The position numbers and the translations under genes were made by a program. Below, one piece after another: positions 51,840 to 61,081 of a stretch of DNA of 64,000 bases (within the stretch, counting starts at the first letter, position 1; every line of letters starts with the position of its first letter). The notes beneath the pieces are model-generated. The model ran no database searches. It was not told where the DNA came from and was given only the letters and a program-made list of their open reading frames with translations. This DNA is from CAZWSX01 sp964636985 (GTDB lineage: Bacteria > Planctomycetota > Planctomycetia > Pirellulales > Pirellulaceae). Location of the stretch: NCBI GenBank assembly GCA_964636985.1, contig CAZWSX010000027.1, forward strand, positions 31,597 to 95,596, in the 5' to 3' direction.

Positions 51840-53405
51840 ATGAGTTCCAGCCTTAGTCAGGTGAGTCCGACCGCCTTCCCTCCTGGCTACCGGGCCTCCG
51901 GCGTGCTGCTGCACGTCACGTCGCTGCCCTCACCATATGGGATCGGCGACCTGGGGCCAACCGCAGTGGCGTGGCTTGACCGTCTGCACGACGCGAGTCA
52001 GTCCTGGTGGCAAGCCTTGCCGCTTGGGCCCACCGGGTATGGCAACTCGCCTTATCAATTGCTGTCGTCATTTGCGGGCAACTGGCTCTTACTAAGTCCG
52101 GAGGGACTGTTGGACGACGGTCTGCTTAAAGCAGGCGAAATAGTTAGTCGCGCCTTCCCGGAAAACGCGGTAGACTACGACTCTGTTTCTTCTTTCAAGC
52201 TTGAACTGCTAGAAAAGGTCGCCGCAAATTTCAGCGATCGTGCTGGACAGGAGCTGAAGCTTGCCTATGAGCAGTTTCGCAGCGAGCAGGCGCATTGGTT
52301 GGACGACTATGCATTGTTCAGAGCGATCAAAGCTCGGCACCACGGAGCGTGTTACCTCGAGTGGCCCGCCGAGCTGGTCGAGCGAAACCCCAATGCCCTG
52401 GCGCAAGCTAAACGCGAGCTGTCCAGCGAAATCGACAAGGTTCACCTGGCTCACTTTCTGTTGTTGCGGCAAGCAGAAAAGCTGAAGAAGCACGCGCGTG
52501 CCAGGGGCGTGCGGCTGATCGGCGATCTCCCGTTCTACGTGTCGCCCGATTCGAGCGATGTGTGGGCGCATCCCGAGCTGTTTCAGCTCGACGAGCACCG
52601 CCGGCCTCGCTTTGTCGGCGGTGTGCCGCCCGATTACTTCAGCGCCGACGGACAGTTGTGGGGCAACCCGGTCTACGACTGGGATGCCCTACGGCAAACA
52701 GGATACCGATGGTGTATCGACCGTATTCGCGCACTGCTCGCGCATGTCGATTTGATTCGCCTCGATCACTTTCGCGGTTTTGCGGCCGCCTGGCACGTTC
52801 CCAGCGGCTCAGCGACGGCCCGGTCGGGTCAGTGGGTGCCCGCCCCCGGCGCCGAGCTTTTTGATGCGGTCCAAAGAGAGCTGGGAAGTCTGCCGTTTAT
52901 TGCCGAAGACCTGGGCGTCATCACACCGGATGTGCGTGCGCTCCTCGATCAGTTTCAACTTCCGGGCACGCGGGTGCTGCAGTTCGGCTTCGACGGAAAT
53001 CCCAGTAATCCGCATCTGCCGAGCAACTACGTCCCGAACTGCGTGGCGTACACCGGAACGCACGACAACAACACCACGCGCGGCTGGCTCGATGAGCTTC
53101 CTCCTGAGCAACGGGAAAGGGTCTGGAACTATCTGCAGCAGCCGGCGGCCAGCGGCGAGGAAGCTGTAAAGTCGCTCTTCCGACTCGTCTGGTCGTCGAA
53201 GGCTGCGGTGGTGCTTGCACCTTTGCAGGATATTCTCGGCTTGGGGACCGAAGCCAGGATGAATGTACCGGGCCAAGCCGACGGCAATTGGCGTTGGCGA
53301 GCGACCGACACAATGCTCTGGCCAGCCAACTTCGACTGGCTCACCGACTTGACCAATAGGTTCAACCGACGTGCGGCCCCCAGGCTCTACGAATCTGTGA
53401 TCTGA
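51840..53405 (+). CDS. malQ: 4-alpha-glucanotransferase (amylomaltase)
   Basis: This 521-residue GH77 enzyme appears intact. YRASGVLLHVTSLPSPYGIG, PTGYGNSPYQ, ARARGVRLIGDLPFYVSPDS, VDLIRLDHFRGFAAAW (nucleophile Asp), FIAEDLGVITPDV (acid/base Glu), AYTGTHDNNTTRGW (third Asp) and LQDILGLGTEARMN all match, in order, over the full length. It rearranges maltodextrins by transferring glucan segments and normally works with glycogen phosphorylase. Ribosome site GAGAGG precedes ATG 51840. It follows two decayed genes of the same pathway; no frameshift or stop was seen in it. Confidence 0.95.
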   Translation: MSSSLSQVSPTAFPPGYRASGVLLHVTSLPSPYGIGDLGPTAVAWLDRLHDASQSWWQALPLGPTGYGNSPYQLLSSFAGNWLLLSPEGLLDDGLLKAGEIVSRAFPENAVDYDSVSSFKLELLEKVAANFSDRAGQELKLAYEQFRSEQAHWLDDYALFRAIKARHHGACYLEWPAELVERNPNALAQAKRELSSEIDKVHLAHFLLLRQAEKLKKHARARGVRLIGDLPFYVSPDSSDVWAHPELFQLDEHRRPRFVGGVPPDYFSADGQLWGNPVYDWDALRQTGYRWCIDRIRALLAHVDLIRLDHFRGFAAAWHVPSGSATARSGQWVPAPGAELFDAVQRELGSLPFIAEDLGVITPDVRALLDQFQLPGTRVLQFGFDGNPSNPHLPSNYVPNCVAYTGTHDNNTTRGWLDELPPEQRERVWNYLQQPAASGEEAVKSLFRLVWSSKAAVVLAPLQDILGLGTEARMNVPGQADGNWRWRATDTMLWPANFDWLTDLTNRFNRRAAPRLYESVI

Positions 53406-53529
53406 CCTGAAGACTCCTCAGGACAAGCGTTACTTGTCGTCACCGCACTGGGCTACATTCGCAACACTTTGGCGCGCTGCTGACCTCAGAACAGGTGCCT
53501 GACTTCCGCGTGGGGCGATTTGAATCACA

Positions 53530-54639
53530 TCACGCCATACTTCCGATTGTTTTGCGGAATCGTACGAGGGCGACGCCGAACAGAACAAGGCCGATGACTG
53601 CGAGCGCAATAAACTGTGGCCACACGGCGCTCGCACCTGCACCTCGGAATAAGATGCCCTGAGAGAGCATGACAATGTGTGTGGTGGGGGCTGCGAGCAT
53701 GATCTGCTGGACCCACTCGGGCATGCTCTCGCGAGGGGTCAAACCGCCGGAGAGCATCTGCAAAGGGAGTAGCACCATGATCATAAGGAGAGCGAACTGC
53801 GGCATGGTGCGAGCGAAAGTAGCCAGAAATATTCCCAGTGACGTTGCCGCGGCGATGTGCAGCGCCGCGCCACTGAGGAATAGGGCTCGCGAACCTTGAA
53901 TCGGGACCTTCAGCAGACCTTCGACGACTACAACCATAGAGACCGTGGATGCGATTAGCACCACCAGCCCCATCGACCAGATTTTGCTGGTCATGATCTC
54001 AAACGGCGTCACTGGCATAACAAGGAGGTGCTCGACCGTGCCCCGCTCCCGCTCGCGAATCAGGGCTGCTCCAGTGAGCAGGACGGACAGCATAGTGATC
54101 ATGTCGATTAGCGCCACGACGGCACCGAAGCGGGAGCGGATCAGGTTGGGATTGAAGCGCAGCCGCTCTTCGACATCCACAGGTGCCTTCACGTTGGCCC
54201 GGTAACGCTCTAGGAATGCCTGAATTTCACCGTTCACGATCGTCTGCACGTAAGCGCTGCCGGAAAATGCCTGACCTACGCGCGTCGCGTCAGTATTAAG
54301 CTGAATCCGCGGGGAGCGTCCTGCCAGCACATCTTGTTGAAAGTTGGGAGGAATGTTCAAGGCGAAGGTGTCCAGCCCGGCGTCCATCTCGCCCTGCGAC
54401 ACCAGCTTTGGTGGCACAAACAGCGGGGGCTGAAAAGCGTGAACGATCCGTTGGGAGAGCGCAGACTGGTCCTCGTCCACGATGGCGATGGGCGCGTTGT
54501 GGAGCGAGTCAGGTAGTGCGCTGGCGGTCGAATAGATCGATGCCGTGAACGCATAACCGATCAAGATGAGCATCATCGGATCGCGGGCCAAGCTCCAGAA
54601 TTCCTTCACCCCTAGATTGAGGACGTTTTTGGCGTGCAT
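53530..54639 (-). CDS. yhhJ: ABC-2 type permease (YhhJ-like)
   Basis: This 369-residue permease of the ABC-2 family has an N-terminal span (MMLILIGYAFTASIYSTA), a periplasmic domain of about 130 residues (APIAIVDEDQSALSQRIVHA, FALNIPPNFQQDVLAGRSPR) and five or six C-terminal spans. ALIRERERGTVEHLLVMPVT is the conserved cytoplasmic helix with EREXGT. It is separated by 3 bp from the rbbA-like gene and is surely its partner: the E. coli rbbA-yhhJ pair is arranged in the same way. Export of an unknown hydrophobic or peptide compound is inferred. Confidence 0.88.
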   Translation of the reverse strand: MHAKNVLNLGVKEFWSLARDPMMLILIGYAFTASIYSTASALPDSLHNAPIAIVDEDQSALSQRIVHAFQPPLFVPPKLVSQGEMDAGLDTFALNIPPNFQQDVLAGRSPRIQLNTDATRVGQAFSGSAYVQTIVNGEIQAFLERYRANVKAPVDVEERLRFNPNLIRSRFGAVVALIDMITMLSVLLTGAALIRERERGTVEHLLVMPVTPFEIMTSKIWSMGLVVLIASTVSMVVVVEGLLKVPIQGSRALFLSGAALHIAAATSLGIFLATFARTMPQFALLMIMVLLPLQMLSGGLTPRESMPEWVQQIMLAAPTTHIVMLSQGILFRGAGASAVWPQFIALAVIGLVLFGVALVRFRKTIGSMA

Positions 54640-54642
54640 GGC

Positions 54643-57486
54643 TCACGTCTCCTGTTTCTTAAGAAGCGCCGCACTCATGCCGATCAAAAGCGGGATGGTG
54701 ATCAGTAGCGGGATGAACGATTGATAAAGGCCCATAAAGCCGAGGGCCTTGGAAAATGTCCCGCGGGAGATTGTGATGTAATAGCTCGTTGGGTAGAACT
54801 CGCCCACAAGGCGTCCGAACCCTTCCAGCGACGAAACAGGGTCAGTCAGGCCGCAGAAATTGCCGGCGGGAACGAGGGTGAGCACTGCCGTCGCGAAGAG
54901 CGCTGCCACTTGGGTACGCGTCAGGGTCGAGACGAGTAACCCGATTGCGGTTGAGCAGCCGACGTAAAGCAGTGCGCCCGTAGCCGCGGTGACAAAATCT
55001 CCTTTGAGAGGCACACGGAATAGGATGACCGCGAGCAACGCGAGCAGCAGGAAGTTGAGGAACCCCAGGAAAACATAGAGGAGTTGCTTGCCCAGGAGGA
55101 ATTCGAGGCGAGCTGTCGGCGTGACGTAGAAATTGATAATCGAGCCCAGGTCTTTTTCGCGCACCACCGAGAGCGTGGATAGCATGGCCGGAATCAAGAG
55201 CAACAAGAGGGGGATGACTGCGGGCACCATCGCCACCAGGCTTTTCACCTCGGGGTTGTACCGGTAGCGCAGATCGATCGTGGCGGGTGTTACAAGTTGA
55301 CGTTGCCCCACGCCCAACTGCCCGCGCACGCCGAAGCGATGTCCGGCTACATTCTGCAGCCAGGAAAGGTGCATACCCTGGACATAACCGCGGATAGTTT
55401 CGGCGCGCTGCGGCATCGCGCCATCGATCCAGACGCCGACCGGTACTGGCTTTTTTCCCAAGCTCCACCGCTGCACGTCACGGCCGAAATCTGGCGGAAT
55501 TTCAATGACCATGCTGATCTCACCCGATCGCATCCGCCGGTCGAGTTCCTCGTAGTTTGCCAGGGGCGGCCGCTCGATGAAATACCGACTGGAGCCGGCT
55601 ATGTTGATCAGATAATCGCGGCTCATCGCCGTCTGATCGCGGTCCAACACGGCGTACTTGAGGTGCTCCACGTCCAGCGTGATGCCGTAGCCCATGATGA
55701 TCATTAAAATCACGCTGCCGAGACCCGCGAGTGTCAAGCGGATCGGGTCGCGGCTCAGCTCCATCGCCTCGCGGTGGGTGCAAGCGAGCATTCGCTGGAA
55801 GCTAAACCAGGAAGTGGCAGGTATCTGGTGAGGGGGGGTTGGGGCTGATTCGTGACCTCTAACTGCGGGCTCGTTTGTAGTGACTTCCGGCATTTGAGCT
55901 GCGTACGCTGCCTTCTTGGCCGCCTCCGCATCTTCCAGGTAGCCGATGAAAGCCTCTTCCAGAGTCGTGGCGTTCCGTCTCTTTACCACTCCGTCCGGCT
56001 TATCGACGACGAGCACTTTTCCAGCGCTCATCAGTGAAATGCGGTCGCACCGCTGCGCCTCGTTTATGAAGTGCGTGGTTATGAAGATCGTGACCTTGTC
56101 GCGCCGGGACAGCTCGATGAGGTGCTGCCAAAAACTGTCGCGGGCCACCGGATCAACACCCGATGTCGGCTCGTCCAGAATCAGCAGGTCGGGCTTGTGG
56201 ATCAACGCCACGGCGAGTTGCAACCGCTGGCGCTGCCCAAGTGGCAACGAATCGGGCAACGCGTCCATGATCTCATCAAGTCCGAAACGCGTAGCCGTTT
56301 CGTCCACACGCTGTGCGATTTCGTCCTTGGGCACGTCAAAGAGCTGGGCGTGCAGGGTGAGGTTCTGCCGCACCGACAACTCCAGGTACAGCGAGAATGC
56401 CTGCGACATGTAGCCGATCTTGCGGCGGACATTAATATCGTTGGCATCAATTGCCTGGCCGAAAAGAGAAGCCTCGCCCGAAGTGGCAGGCAGGAGTCCG
56501 CACAACATCTTCATCGTGGTCGATTTGCCGCAGCCGTTGGCACCGAGGAAGCCAAAAATTTCCCCGCGTTCGATTTGCATGTCGACGTGATCGACCGCGA
56601 CGAAATCGCCGAACTGTTGGGTCAGGCCGTGGGCCTCGATGATCACCTCCTGGTCGCCCGCGGGGCGCGGTGGGACCACCAGTTCCTTGTGTCCCGACCG
56701 CATCTCCTCGGGCAGGAGCTGGACGAAGGCCTGCTCCAAGGACTGTGCGCCAGTTCGCGCCTGTAGTTCGGTCGGTGAACCCATGCCAACAACCTTGCCG
56801 GCGTACATCGCGACGAGGCAGTCAAATCGGGCCGCCTCCTCCATGTAGGCGGTCGAAACCAGGACGCTCATGCCCGGTCGCTCCGCTCGAATGTGATCGA
56901 CGAGTTCCCAAAACTGACGGCGGGACAGCGGATCAACGCCCGTGGTCGGTTCGTCGAGGATGAGCAGATCCGGGTCGTGGATCAGGGCGCAAACTAGGCA
57001 GAGTTTCTGCTTCATGCCACCCGAAAGCTTGCCAGCTGGTCGGTCGGGGAAGCGTCCGAGTCCGATACTATCGAGTAATTCGTCGATGCGACGCTTGGCC
57101 TCGGCACGCCTTAGCCCGAATAAGCGTGCGAAAAAGTCGGCGTTCTCAAAGACTGACAGCGTTGGGTAGAGGTTCTTCCCCAGGCCCTGCGGCATGTAGG
57201 CGATACGCGGACAGGCTTCGCGGCGGAAATTTGCGTCGGCCATGTCGCCGCCCAGCACCTCGACGCGCCCCTCTTGAATTTTGCGAGCGCCGGAAACCAG
57301 GGCAAGCAGGCTCGACTTGCCTACGCCGTCAGGGCCGATCAACCCTATCATGCTGCCCGCTGGCAGATCGAGCGTGATCCCGTCGAGGGCCTTCGTCTTG
57401 CCATAAGTGAGGCTGACACCAGTCAGTCGCGCGACTGGCGGTTGCTCGACTCGACCACCCAGGTCAGGGGTGACAGCATTTTTCAT
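54643..57486 (-). CDS. rbbA: RbbA-like ABC transporter fusion (two ATPase domains plus permease)
   Basis: This 947-residue protein joins two ABC ATPases and one ABC-2 membrane domain. NBD1 (about 10-260): LIGPDGVGKSSLLALVSG, LSGGMKQKLCLVCALIHDPD, LLILDEPTTGVDPLSRR. NBD2 (about 280-530): GFLGANGCGKSTTMKMLCG, LPLGQRQRLQLAVALIHKPD, LLILDEPTSGVDP. The membrane part (about 590-940) begins RDPIRLTLAGLGSVILMIIM and ends LLITIPLLIGMSAALL. E. coli RbbA has the same layout at 911 residues. Many relatives are preceded by a HlyD-type adaptor gene (yhiI); none is found upstream here. ATG 57486 has GAGAGGA ahead of it. Confidence 0.93.
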   Translation of the reverse strand: MKNAVTPDLGGRVEQPPVARLTGVSLTYGKTKALDGITLDLPAGSMIGLIGPDGVGKSSLLALVSGARKIQEGRVEVLGGDMADANFRREACPRIAYMPQGLGKNLYPTLSVFENADFFARLFGLRRAEAKRRIDELLDSIGLGRFPDRPAGKLSGGMKQKLCLVCALIHDPDLLILDEPTTGVDPLSRRQFWELVDHIRAERPGMSVLVSTAYMEEAARFDCLVAMYAGKVVGMGSPTELQARTGAQSLEQAFVQLLPEEMRSGHKELVVPPRPAGDQEVIIEAHGLTQQFGDFVAVDHVDMQIERGEIFGFLGANGCGKSTTMKMLCGLLPATSGEASLFGQAIDANDINVRRKIGYMSQAFSLYLELSVRQNLTLHAQLFDVPKDEIAQRVDETATRFGLDEIMDALPDSLPLGQRQRLQLAVALIHKPDLLILDEPTSGVDPVARDSFWQHLIELSRRDKVTIFITTHFINEAQRCDRISLMSAGKVLVVDKPDGVVKRRNATTLEEAFIGYLEDAEAAKKAAYAAQMPEVTTNEPAVRGHESAPTPPHQIPATSWFSFQRMLACTHREAMELSRDPIRLTLAGLGSVILMIIMGYGITLDVEHLKYAVLDRDQTAMSRDYLINIAGSSRYFIERPPLANYEELDRRMRSGEISMVIEIPPDFGRDVQRWSLGKKPVPVGVWIDGAMPQRAETIRGYVQGMHLSWLQNVAGHRFGVRGQLGVGQRQLVTPATIDLRYRYNPEVKSLVAMVPAVIPLLLLLIPAMLSTLSVVREKDLGSIINFYVTPTARLEFLLGKQLLYVFLGFLNFLLLALLAVILFRVPLKGDFVTAATGALLYVGCSTAIGLLVSTLTRTQVAALFATAVLTLVPAGNFCGLTDPVSSLEGFGRLVGEFYPTSYYITISRGTFSKALGFMGLYQSFIPLLITIPLLIGMSAALLKKQET

Positions 57487-58008
57487 GGCAGCAGTCCTCT
57501 CTCAAGGCGACGAACCATTGCGCTACTTTGCGATTTTCGCCGGCATGAGGGCGAGTGATCGGTAAGCAAGTGTGATGCCGCGTGGGTTCGGACTTGAAGA
57601 ATGCTGTCTCCGGCAGTGCAAAAGCTCGTCACGTCGCAACGATCATCGATCGTTCGAGACCCGAGAGTGGCCTGCGTGGCTCAGGTGGTGAACCAATTCG
57701 CACAGTTGGCAGTGCCAAACGGCGGGCACATCTGCCCACGCGCTGGCACGACAAGGCTGAGGGTTGCCATCGCGGAAGTCATCGACGCCCGAGTTTGCCC
57801 TTTTTCGGCTGAAATCACCGTTTCTTGCATGAGTCGAACTTGCGGCACGTTATGTGCAAAAGTTGCCCGACGAACAACGGTGACTCAAGGCCTTGGCAAG
57901 CTTAGATAGAGCTGGACAACCGAGGGCATTTGATTGCTATAGGGCAATCGCAACGCGGCGAAAGGCAGGCAGTGTTAGTGGCCCGCTTATTAACAATGGG
58001 AGGATGCT
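57487..58008. other. Noncoding stretch between the ABC exporter and the receptor remnant
   Basis: No credible ORF in these 522 bp on either strand and no trace of a HlyD adaptor. A GGGAGG ribosome site at 57998-58003 and a short stem GATTGC/GCAATC near 57932-57950 belong to the leader of the following receptor remnant. Confidence 0.35.
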
Positions 58009-58381
58009 ATGACCCCAACAATTACCCAGCCGTCGGGTGGGGCCGCCGCAATCTCATCGGCTTAGACGGAAGATCGAGGTGATTCAGGGAGACACCAACG
58101 GCGCCGTAACATCGATCAAGCAAATCGGTGAAGTCATTTCTAAAATTAGCGACATTTCAAATACGATTGCTTGTGCTGTTGAAGAGCAGACGGCAACGGC
58201 GCGGGAGATGGGTCGTAACGTTGCGGAAGCAGCTAAAGGAACAGCGGAGATTGCCCAGAACATTACCTCCGTCGCACAAGTGGCACAGCATACCACGCAA
58301 GGCGCCACAGAATGCAGGACGGCCGCCAGTGAACTGTCGAGAATGGCGTCGCAGCTGCAGCGGCTTGGTGGCGGCAATTGA
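58009..58381 (+). pseudogene. Methyl-accepting chemotaxis protein remnant
   Basis: A good ribosome site (GGGAGG) and ATG 58009 begin a short frame (MTPTITQPSGGAAAISSA, stop 58063-58065). In another frame from 58037 the sequence becomes the end of a chemotaxis receptor signalling domain: RRKIEVIQGDTNGAVTSIKQ, ISDISNTIACAVEEQTATAR, MGRNVAEAAKGTAEIAQNIT and a final amphipathic helix, up to TGA 58379-58381. The conserved hairpin tip and everything upstream of it are absent. Most simply a large internal deletion joined the first 18 codons to the last about 105. Confidence 0.75.
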
Positions 58382-58534
58382 GCGGCAAGCCCTTCTCCCT
58401 ACTTTGAACAATAGCTTCAACGCCAAACACGCCCATACTAAAGCAGCGGGACGAGAAAACCAAGCGTGTGAATGGTTTAGGATAATGGCACCCTGTCGTC
58501 GGCGATTGCTTGCTCCGGATTGCCTACGCTTCCG

Positions 58535-58573
58535 GCCCCCGCACTACATTTAGCGCAGTGCGGGGGCATTTTT
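58535..58573 (+). terminator. Intrinsic terminator
   Basis: An 11-bp perfect stem (GCCCCCGCACT at 58535-58545 with AGTGCGGGGGC at 58557-58567), 11-nt loop, then ATTTTTG. It sits 154 bp after the receptor remnant and probably ended the original gene's transcript or a small RNA from the region. Confidence 0.85.
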
Positions 58574-59015
58574 GTTTGCCGGCCTCCCACGTGGCCGCAG
58601 TTGTTTGCGATTACTACCCAGATTGGCTACGAAAGCGACTCCAGCGTCTGATAAGACGAACCCGCTGCGGCCAATTTCCGCCGGCGATTGACGACAAGGC
58701 GAAGGATTATTTGTCGCATTGAATGAAACAACTGCGAGGCACTCGGGCTATAATCGCATTGCTTTGCGAAAGAGAGCCGTGATTTCCCGAAGTGGTCCAC
58801 CGATTGTTCTCTCCGGTGCACCCGTCCATCGCGATTTTCGGTGTACAAAAGAATGCCTGACCGAGGATCAAATTGCGGCCCAAGTCGGCTCGCTTGCCTT
58901 TGAAAAGGTTGGATGTTTGACGATTCGGTTGAAGATAGACGCGAGAGTGTCCACTCATGCCAGTTTCGGCGCGCACCGGTAGCTCGGTCGCCCTGAGCGA
59001 TGATCTTGAAAACTG
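58574..59015. other. Noncoding stretch before the transposase remnant
   Basis: Nothing is recognised in these 442 bp. Open frames exist on both strands but have no signal peptide, domain or conserved motif. Confidence 0.35.
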
Positions 59016-59945
59016 TTACGCCGCGCGTCTCCGTCGTACGATCGGTAGTGCTCGATTGTTGTGGAAGAACTGAACTTCGAGCGTCAATTTCCCGCGCGCT
59101 TTGCGCTTCGGTGGAGCTTGAGGTCGCGCGCAAGGAAAATCGCGTGGCCAGCGGTGGCGTGGTTCATAGCGAGGCTTTTCGTTGGCCTTGGCCTTGGCCT
59201 TGGCGAAGTAGACTTCGTCAGGCGTTGTGCCGTCGAGGGCTTCGTGGGGCCGGAATTGGTTATGCCAGACGCGGCAGCGTTCGAGCCTAGCTTGCGTTTG
59301 TTTCGCATCCTTGGAGACGCAGCCCAATCGAAACCACTCGTACTTGATGGTGCGAATGAGCCGTTCGATCACGGCGATGCTGCCGTGTTGTCCCACGGCT
59401 CCGTAGCGGACCTTCACGTTATTGGTTTCGGCCCACGACTCAAAATGGTGGGTCGTGAACTGCGAGCCCTGGTCGCAGACGAGATGCTTGGGATATGTTT
59501 TGGCGTGCCTGGCTGCGCGATCCAAGACAGCCGTCGCTTCCTCGGCGCTGGGTTGGTGATCGAACTTCTCGGTCGCCAAAGCCCTGTGAGAGAAATGGTC
59601 CTCGACAATAACCAGCCACCAGCAATAGGGCCATTCCTGCGGAAGTGAAAAGGGAAGCCAGGAAGTCCAGAAGCCGCCGCCAATAGGCAGGACGGTCAAA
59701 TCGACATGCCAAAGGTGGTTGGGGTGTTTCGCCGGCCGAAAGTCGCTGGCAGAGATGTTGCGTAGGGCGAGCAACGGGCCCGAAACTTCTCCGACTGACT
59801 TTTGAGGTAGTCGCGCTGATCGGGATACCATTTGACGCAGTGTTCTAACTGAGAAAAAACGTGGAAGGCATCGCTGCGGTGGAAAACGACGCACAGGCCA
59901 AAATGCCATATCTTGGAAATCGTCCTTGTCACTGACCAGCATCAA
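59016..59945 (-). CDS. DDE (rve) transposase, probably lacking its N-terminal domain
   Basis: This 309-codon frame contains an rve integrase core of a family common in Planctomycetes. HPNHLWHVDLTVLPIGGGFW holds the first Asp (HVDLT), HLVCDQGSQFTTHHFES the second (CDQGSQF), and QHGSIAVIERLIRTIKYEWF the Glu (VIERLIRT). The end carries RKARGKLTLEVQFFHNN and the terminal LPIVRRRRAA. Full-length relatives begin with about 100 residues including a HTH (YAPTERLAILELRAARGWS-like); that part is absent and the first 80 codons here are not transposase-like. Thus the element looks truncated and probably immobile. Terminal repeats were not found. Confidence 0.75.
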   Translation of the reverse strand: MMLVSDKDDFQDMAFWPVRRFPPQRCLPRFFSVRTLRQMVSRSARLPQKSVGEVSGPLLALRNISASDFRPAKHPNHLWHVDLTVLPIGGGFWTSWLPFSLPQEWPYCWWLVIVEDHFSHRALATEKFDHQPSAEEATAVLDRAARHAKTYPKHLVCDQGSQFTTHHFESWAETNNVKVRYGAVGQHGSIAVIERLIRTIKYEWFRLGCVSKDAKQTQARLERCRVWHNQFRPHEALDGTTPDEVYFAKAKAKANEKPRYEPRHRWPRDFPCARPQAPPKRKARGKLTLEVQFFHNNRALPIVRRRRAA

Positions 59946-60028
59946 ATTTCTGTACCAGGCGTTATGAAGGTGGGTTAAAGGGAAACTCCGGTGTGCTTGA
60001 GTGGAGGAGAAGGCTGAGGCTTTAAGTT

Positions 60029-60240
60029 TTACTTCTCATTTGGTAGTAGATAGGCGCGAGCGGCGTCGTATCCGTCGATCATGGCTTGAAGTTTGGTCCA
60101 TTCGTGCCAGAGGACGAGCCAGCCGGGATGGCCGTCGCCTTTGCGATTTTGGTGTCCGCCGAGCCGTCCGAGTGCCCTGTGGAATTCATGCACGGTCAGA
60201 TCGGAGCGGGCGTGCCGACAGCGCCAGCCACTGAACGCGA
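60029..60240 (-). pseudogene. IS4-family (Tn5-type) transposase C-terminal fragment
   Basis: Reading the minus strand, a frame ending at TAA 60029-60031 gives DLTVHEFHRALGRLGGHQNR, then DGHPGWLVLWHEWTKLQAMI and the last residues DGYDAARAYLLPNEK. This is the C-terminal segment of Tn5/IS4-type transposases: LARLGGHxNRKxDGxPGWxxLWRGWxKL. Only about 60 codons remain; the frame loses similarity above about 60238, and the region is joined to the end of modC at about 60420. Confidence 0.75.
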
Positions 60241-60331
60241 TGGACGGGTACGGCGCGTTCGAATTGGGCTTGGCGAGCGGGGTTCTTCTTCCACCTCAGC
60301 TAGTTCGGTCTTCGCGACGGCCTGTTCCGAC

Positions 60332-61081
60332 TCAAGTTGGGCAACCCTCGCCCGAAACGGGGCCGGTTCCGCCAGCAACGCTTCCCATTGTTCGGTCGTG
60401 ATCGATGGGCTTTCTTTTGGTTGGCGCACACGCGACTTGCACGTTACCGTCACGGATCAACACGACCTGTGTCGAAAGTTCTTCGAGATGGACCTTTGAG
60501 TGAGTCACGATGATCGTCGGAACGTCAAAATCCACAACCACTCTCTTGAGATAGTCAAGAACGCGGGCCTCAAGCGATTCATCCAAGCCAGTCAGCGGTT
60601 CGTCGAGCAACAGCAGATCCGGGTTTCTCAGGAGTGCCCTACCGAGCGTCACACGGCGTTGTTGGCCGCCGCTGAGTGATCGCGGGGGGCGATCCAGTAG
60701 ATCGCCGAGTTCTAACGCCTCAATGACCTTTCCCGGCTCGATCCGGCGCCGCAACTGCCGGCGCCAACCGAACTCCAGGTTGCGTCGCACCGTGAGGTGC
60801 GGGAAGAGGGTGTCATCCTGAGGCACGAGGGCGATTGCACGTCTTTCGGGAGGTAACTCGATCTTTCGAGTGGTGTCGGTTAGAACGCGATCATTAACGC
60901 AAATCATCCCCGAGTCAGGTCGCAGCAGTCCCGCAATCAGGTGTAGGATCGTCGTTTTGCCGCAGCCTGACGGGCCGAACAGCGTGGTGATCCCGGGACC
61001 GCTCTGAAATCTTGCCGAGAGGCGGAAACCGCCGGGGCGCTGAAACTCGCAATCGAAGTGGAGGTGAAATTCGCCGATCAT
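60332..61081 (-). CDS. modC: Molybdate ABC transporter ATPase with abnormal C-terminus
   Basis: This 249-residue ABC ATPase has GITTLFGPSGCGKTTILHLI (Walker A), LVPQDDTLFPHLTVRRNLEF, LSGGQQRRVTLGRALLRNPD (signature) and LLLLDEPLTGLD (Walker B), then TIIVTHSKVHLEELSTQVVL. After VLIRDGNVQ, about residue 220, the sequence loses similarity: the usual 130-residue TOBE/Mop domain is absent and the last 28 codons read into the IS remnants. Loss of the regulatory domain may leave the transporter working, since short ModC proteins exist, but regulation by molybdate would be lost. Start ATG 61081 overlaps the modB stop (TGATG). Confidence 0.88.
   Translation of the reverse strand: MIGEFHLHFDCEFQRPGGFRLSARFQSGPGITTLFGPSGCGKTTILHLIAGLLRPDSGMICVNDRVLTDTTRKIELPPERRAIALVPQDDTLFPHLTVRRNLEFGWRRQLRRRIEPGKVIEALELGDLLDRPPRSLSGGQQRRVTLGRALLRNPDLLLLDEPLTGLDESLEARVLDYLKRVVVDFDVPTIIVTHSKVHLEELSTQVVLIRDGNVQVACAPTKRKPIDHDRTMGSVAGGTGPVSGEGCPT

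Noticed and set aside
57582..57909. Plus-strand ORFs upstream of the receptor remnant
   Set aside because: Overlapping frames with no domain, no ribosome site and random composition.
58627..59133. 168-codon minus-strand ORF overlapping the transposase end
   Set aside because: No recognisable motif; Ser/Arg-rich composition typical of antisense frames; overlaps the transposase reading frame.
48600..60400. A second copy of the ssrA 3' end as right border of an integrated island
   Set aside because: Looked for the T-arm/acceptor sequence after the recombinase; no copy was noticed in the remaining window, so no island end is claimed.
60196..60453. Minus-strand ORF overlapping the end of modC, with a Glu-rich coiled-coil-like stretch
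   Set aside because: It resembles a transposase N-terminus only vaguely, has no start signal and lies in IS debris; too weak to annotate as a gene.
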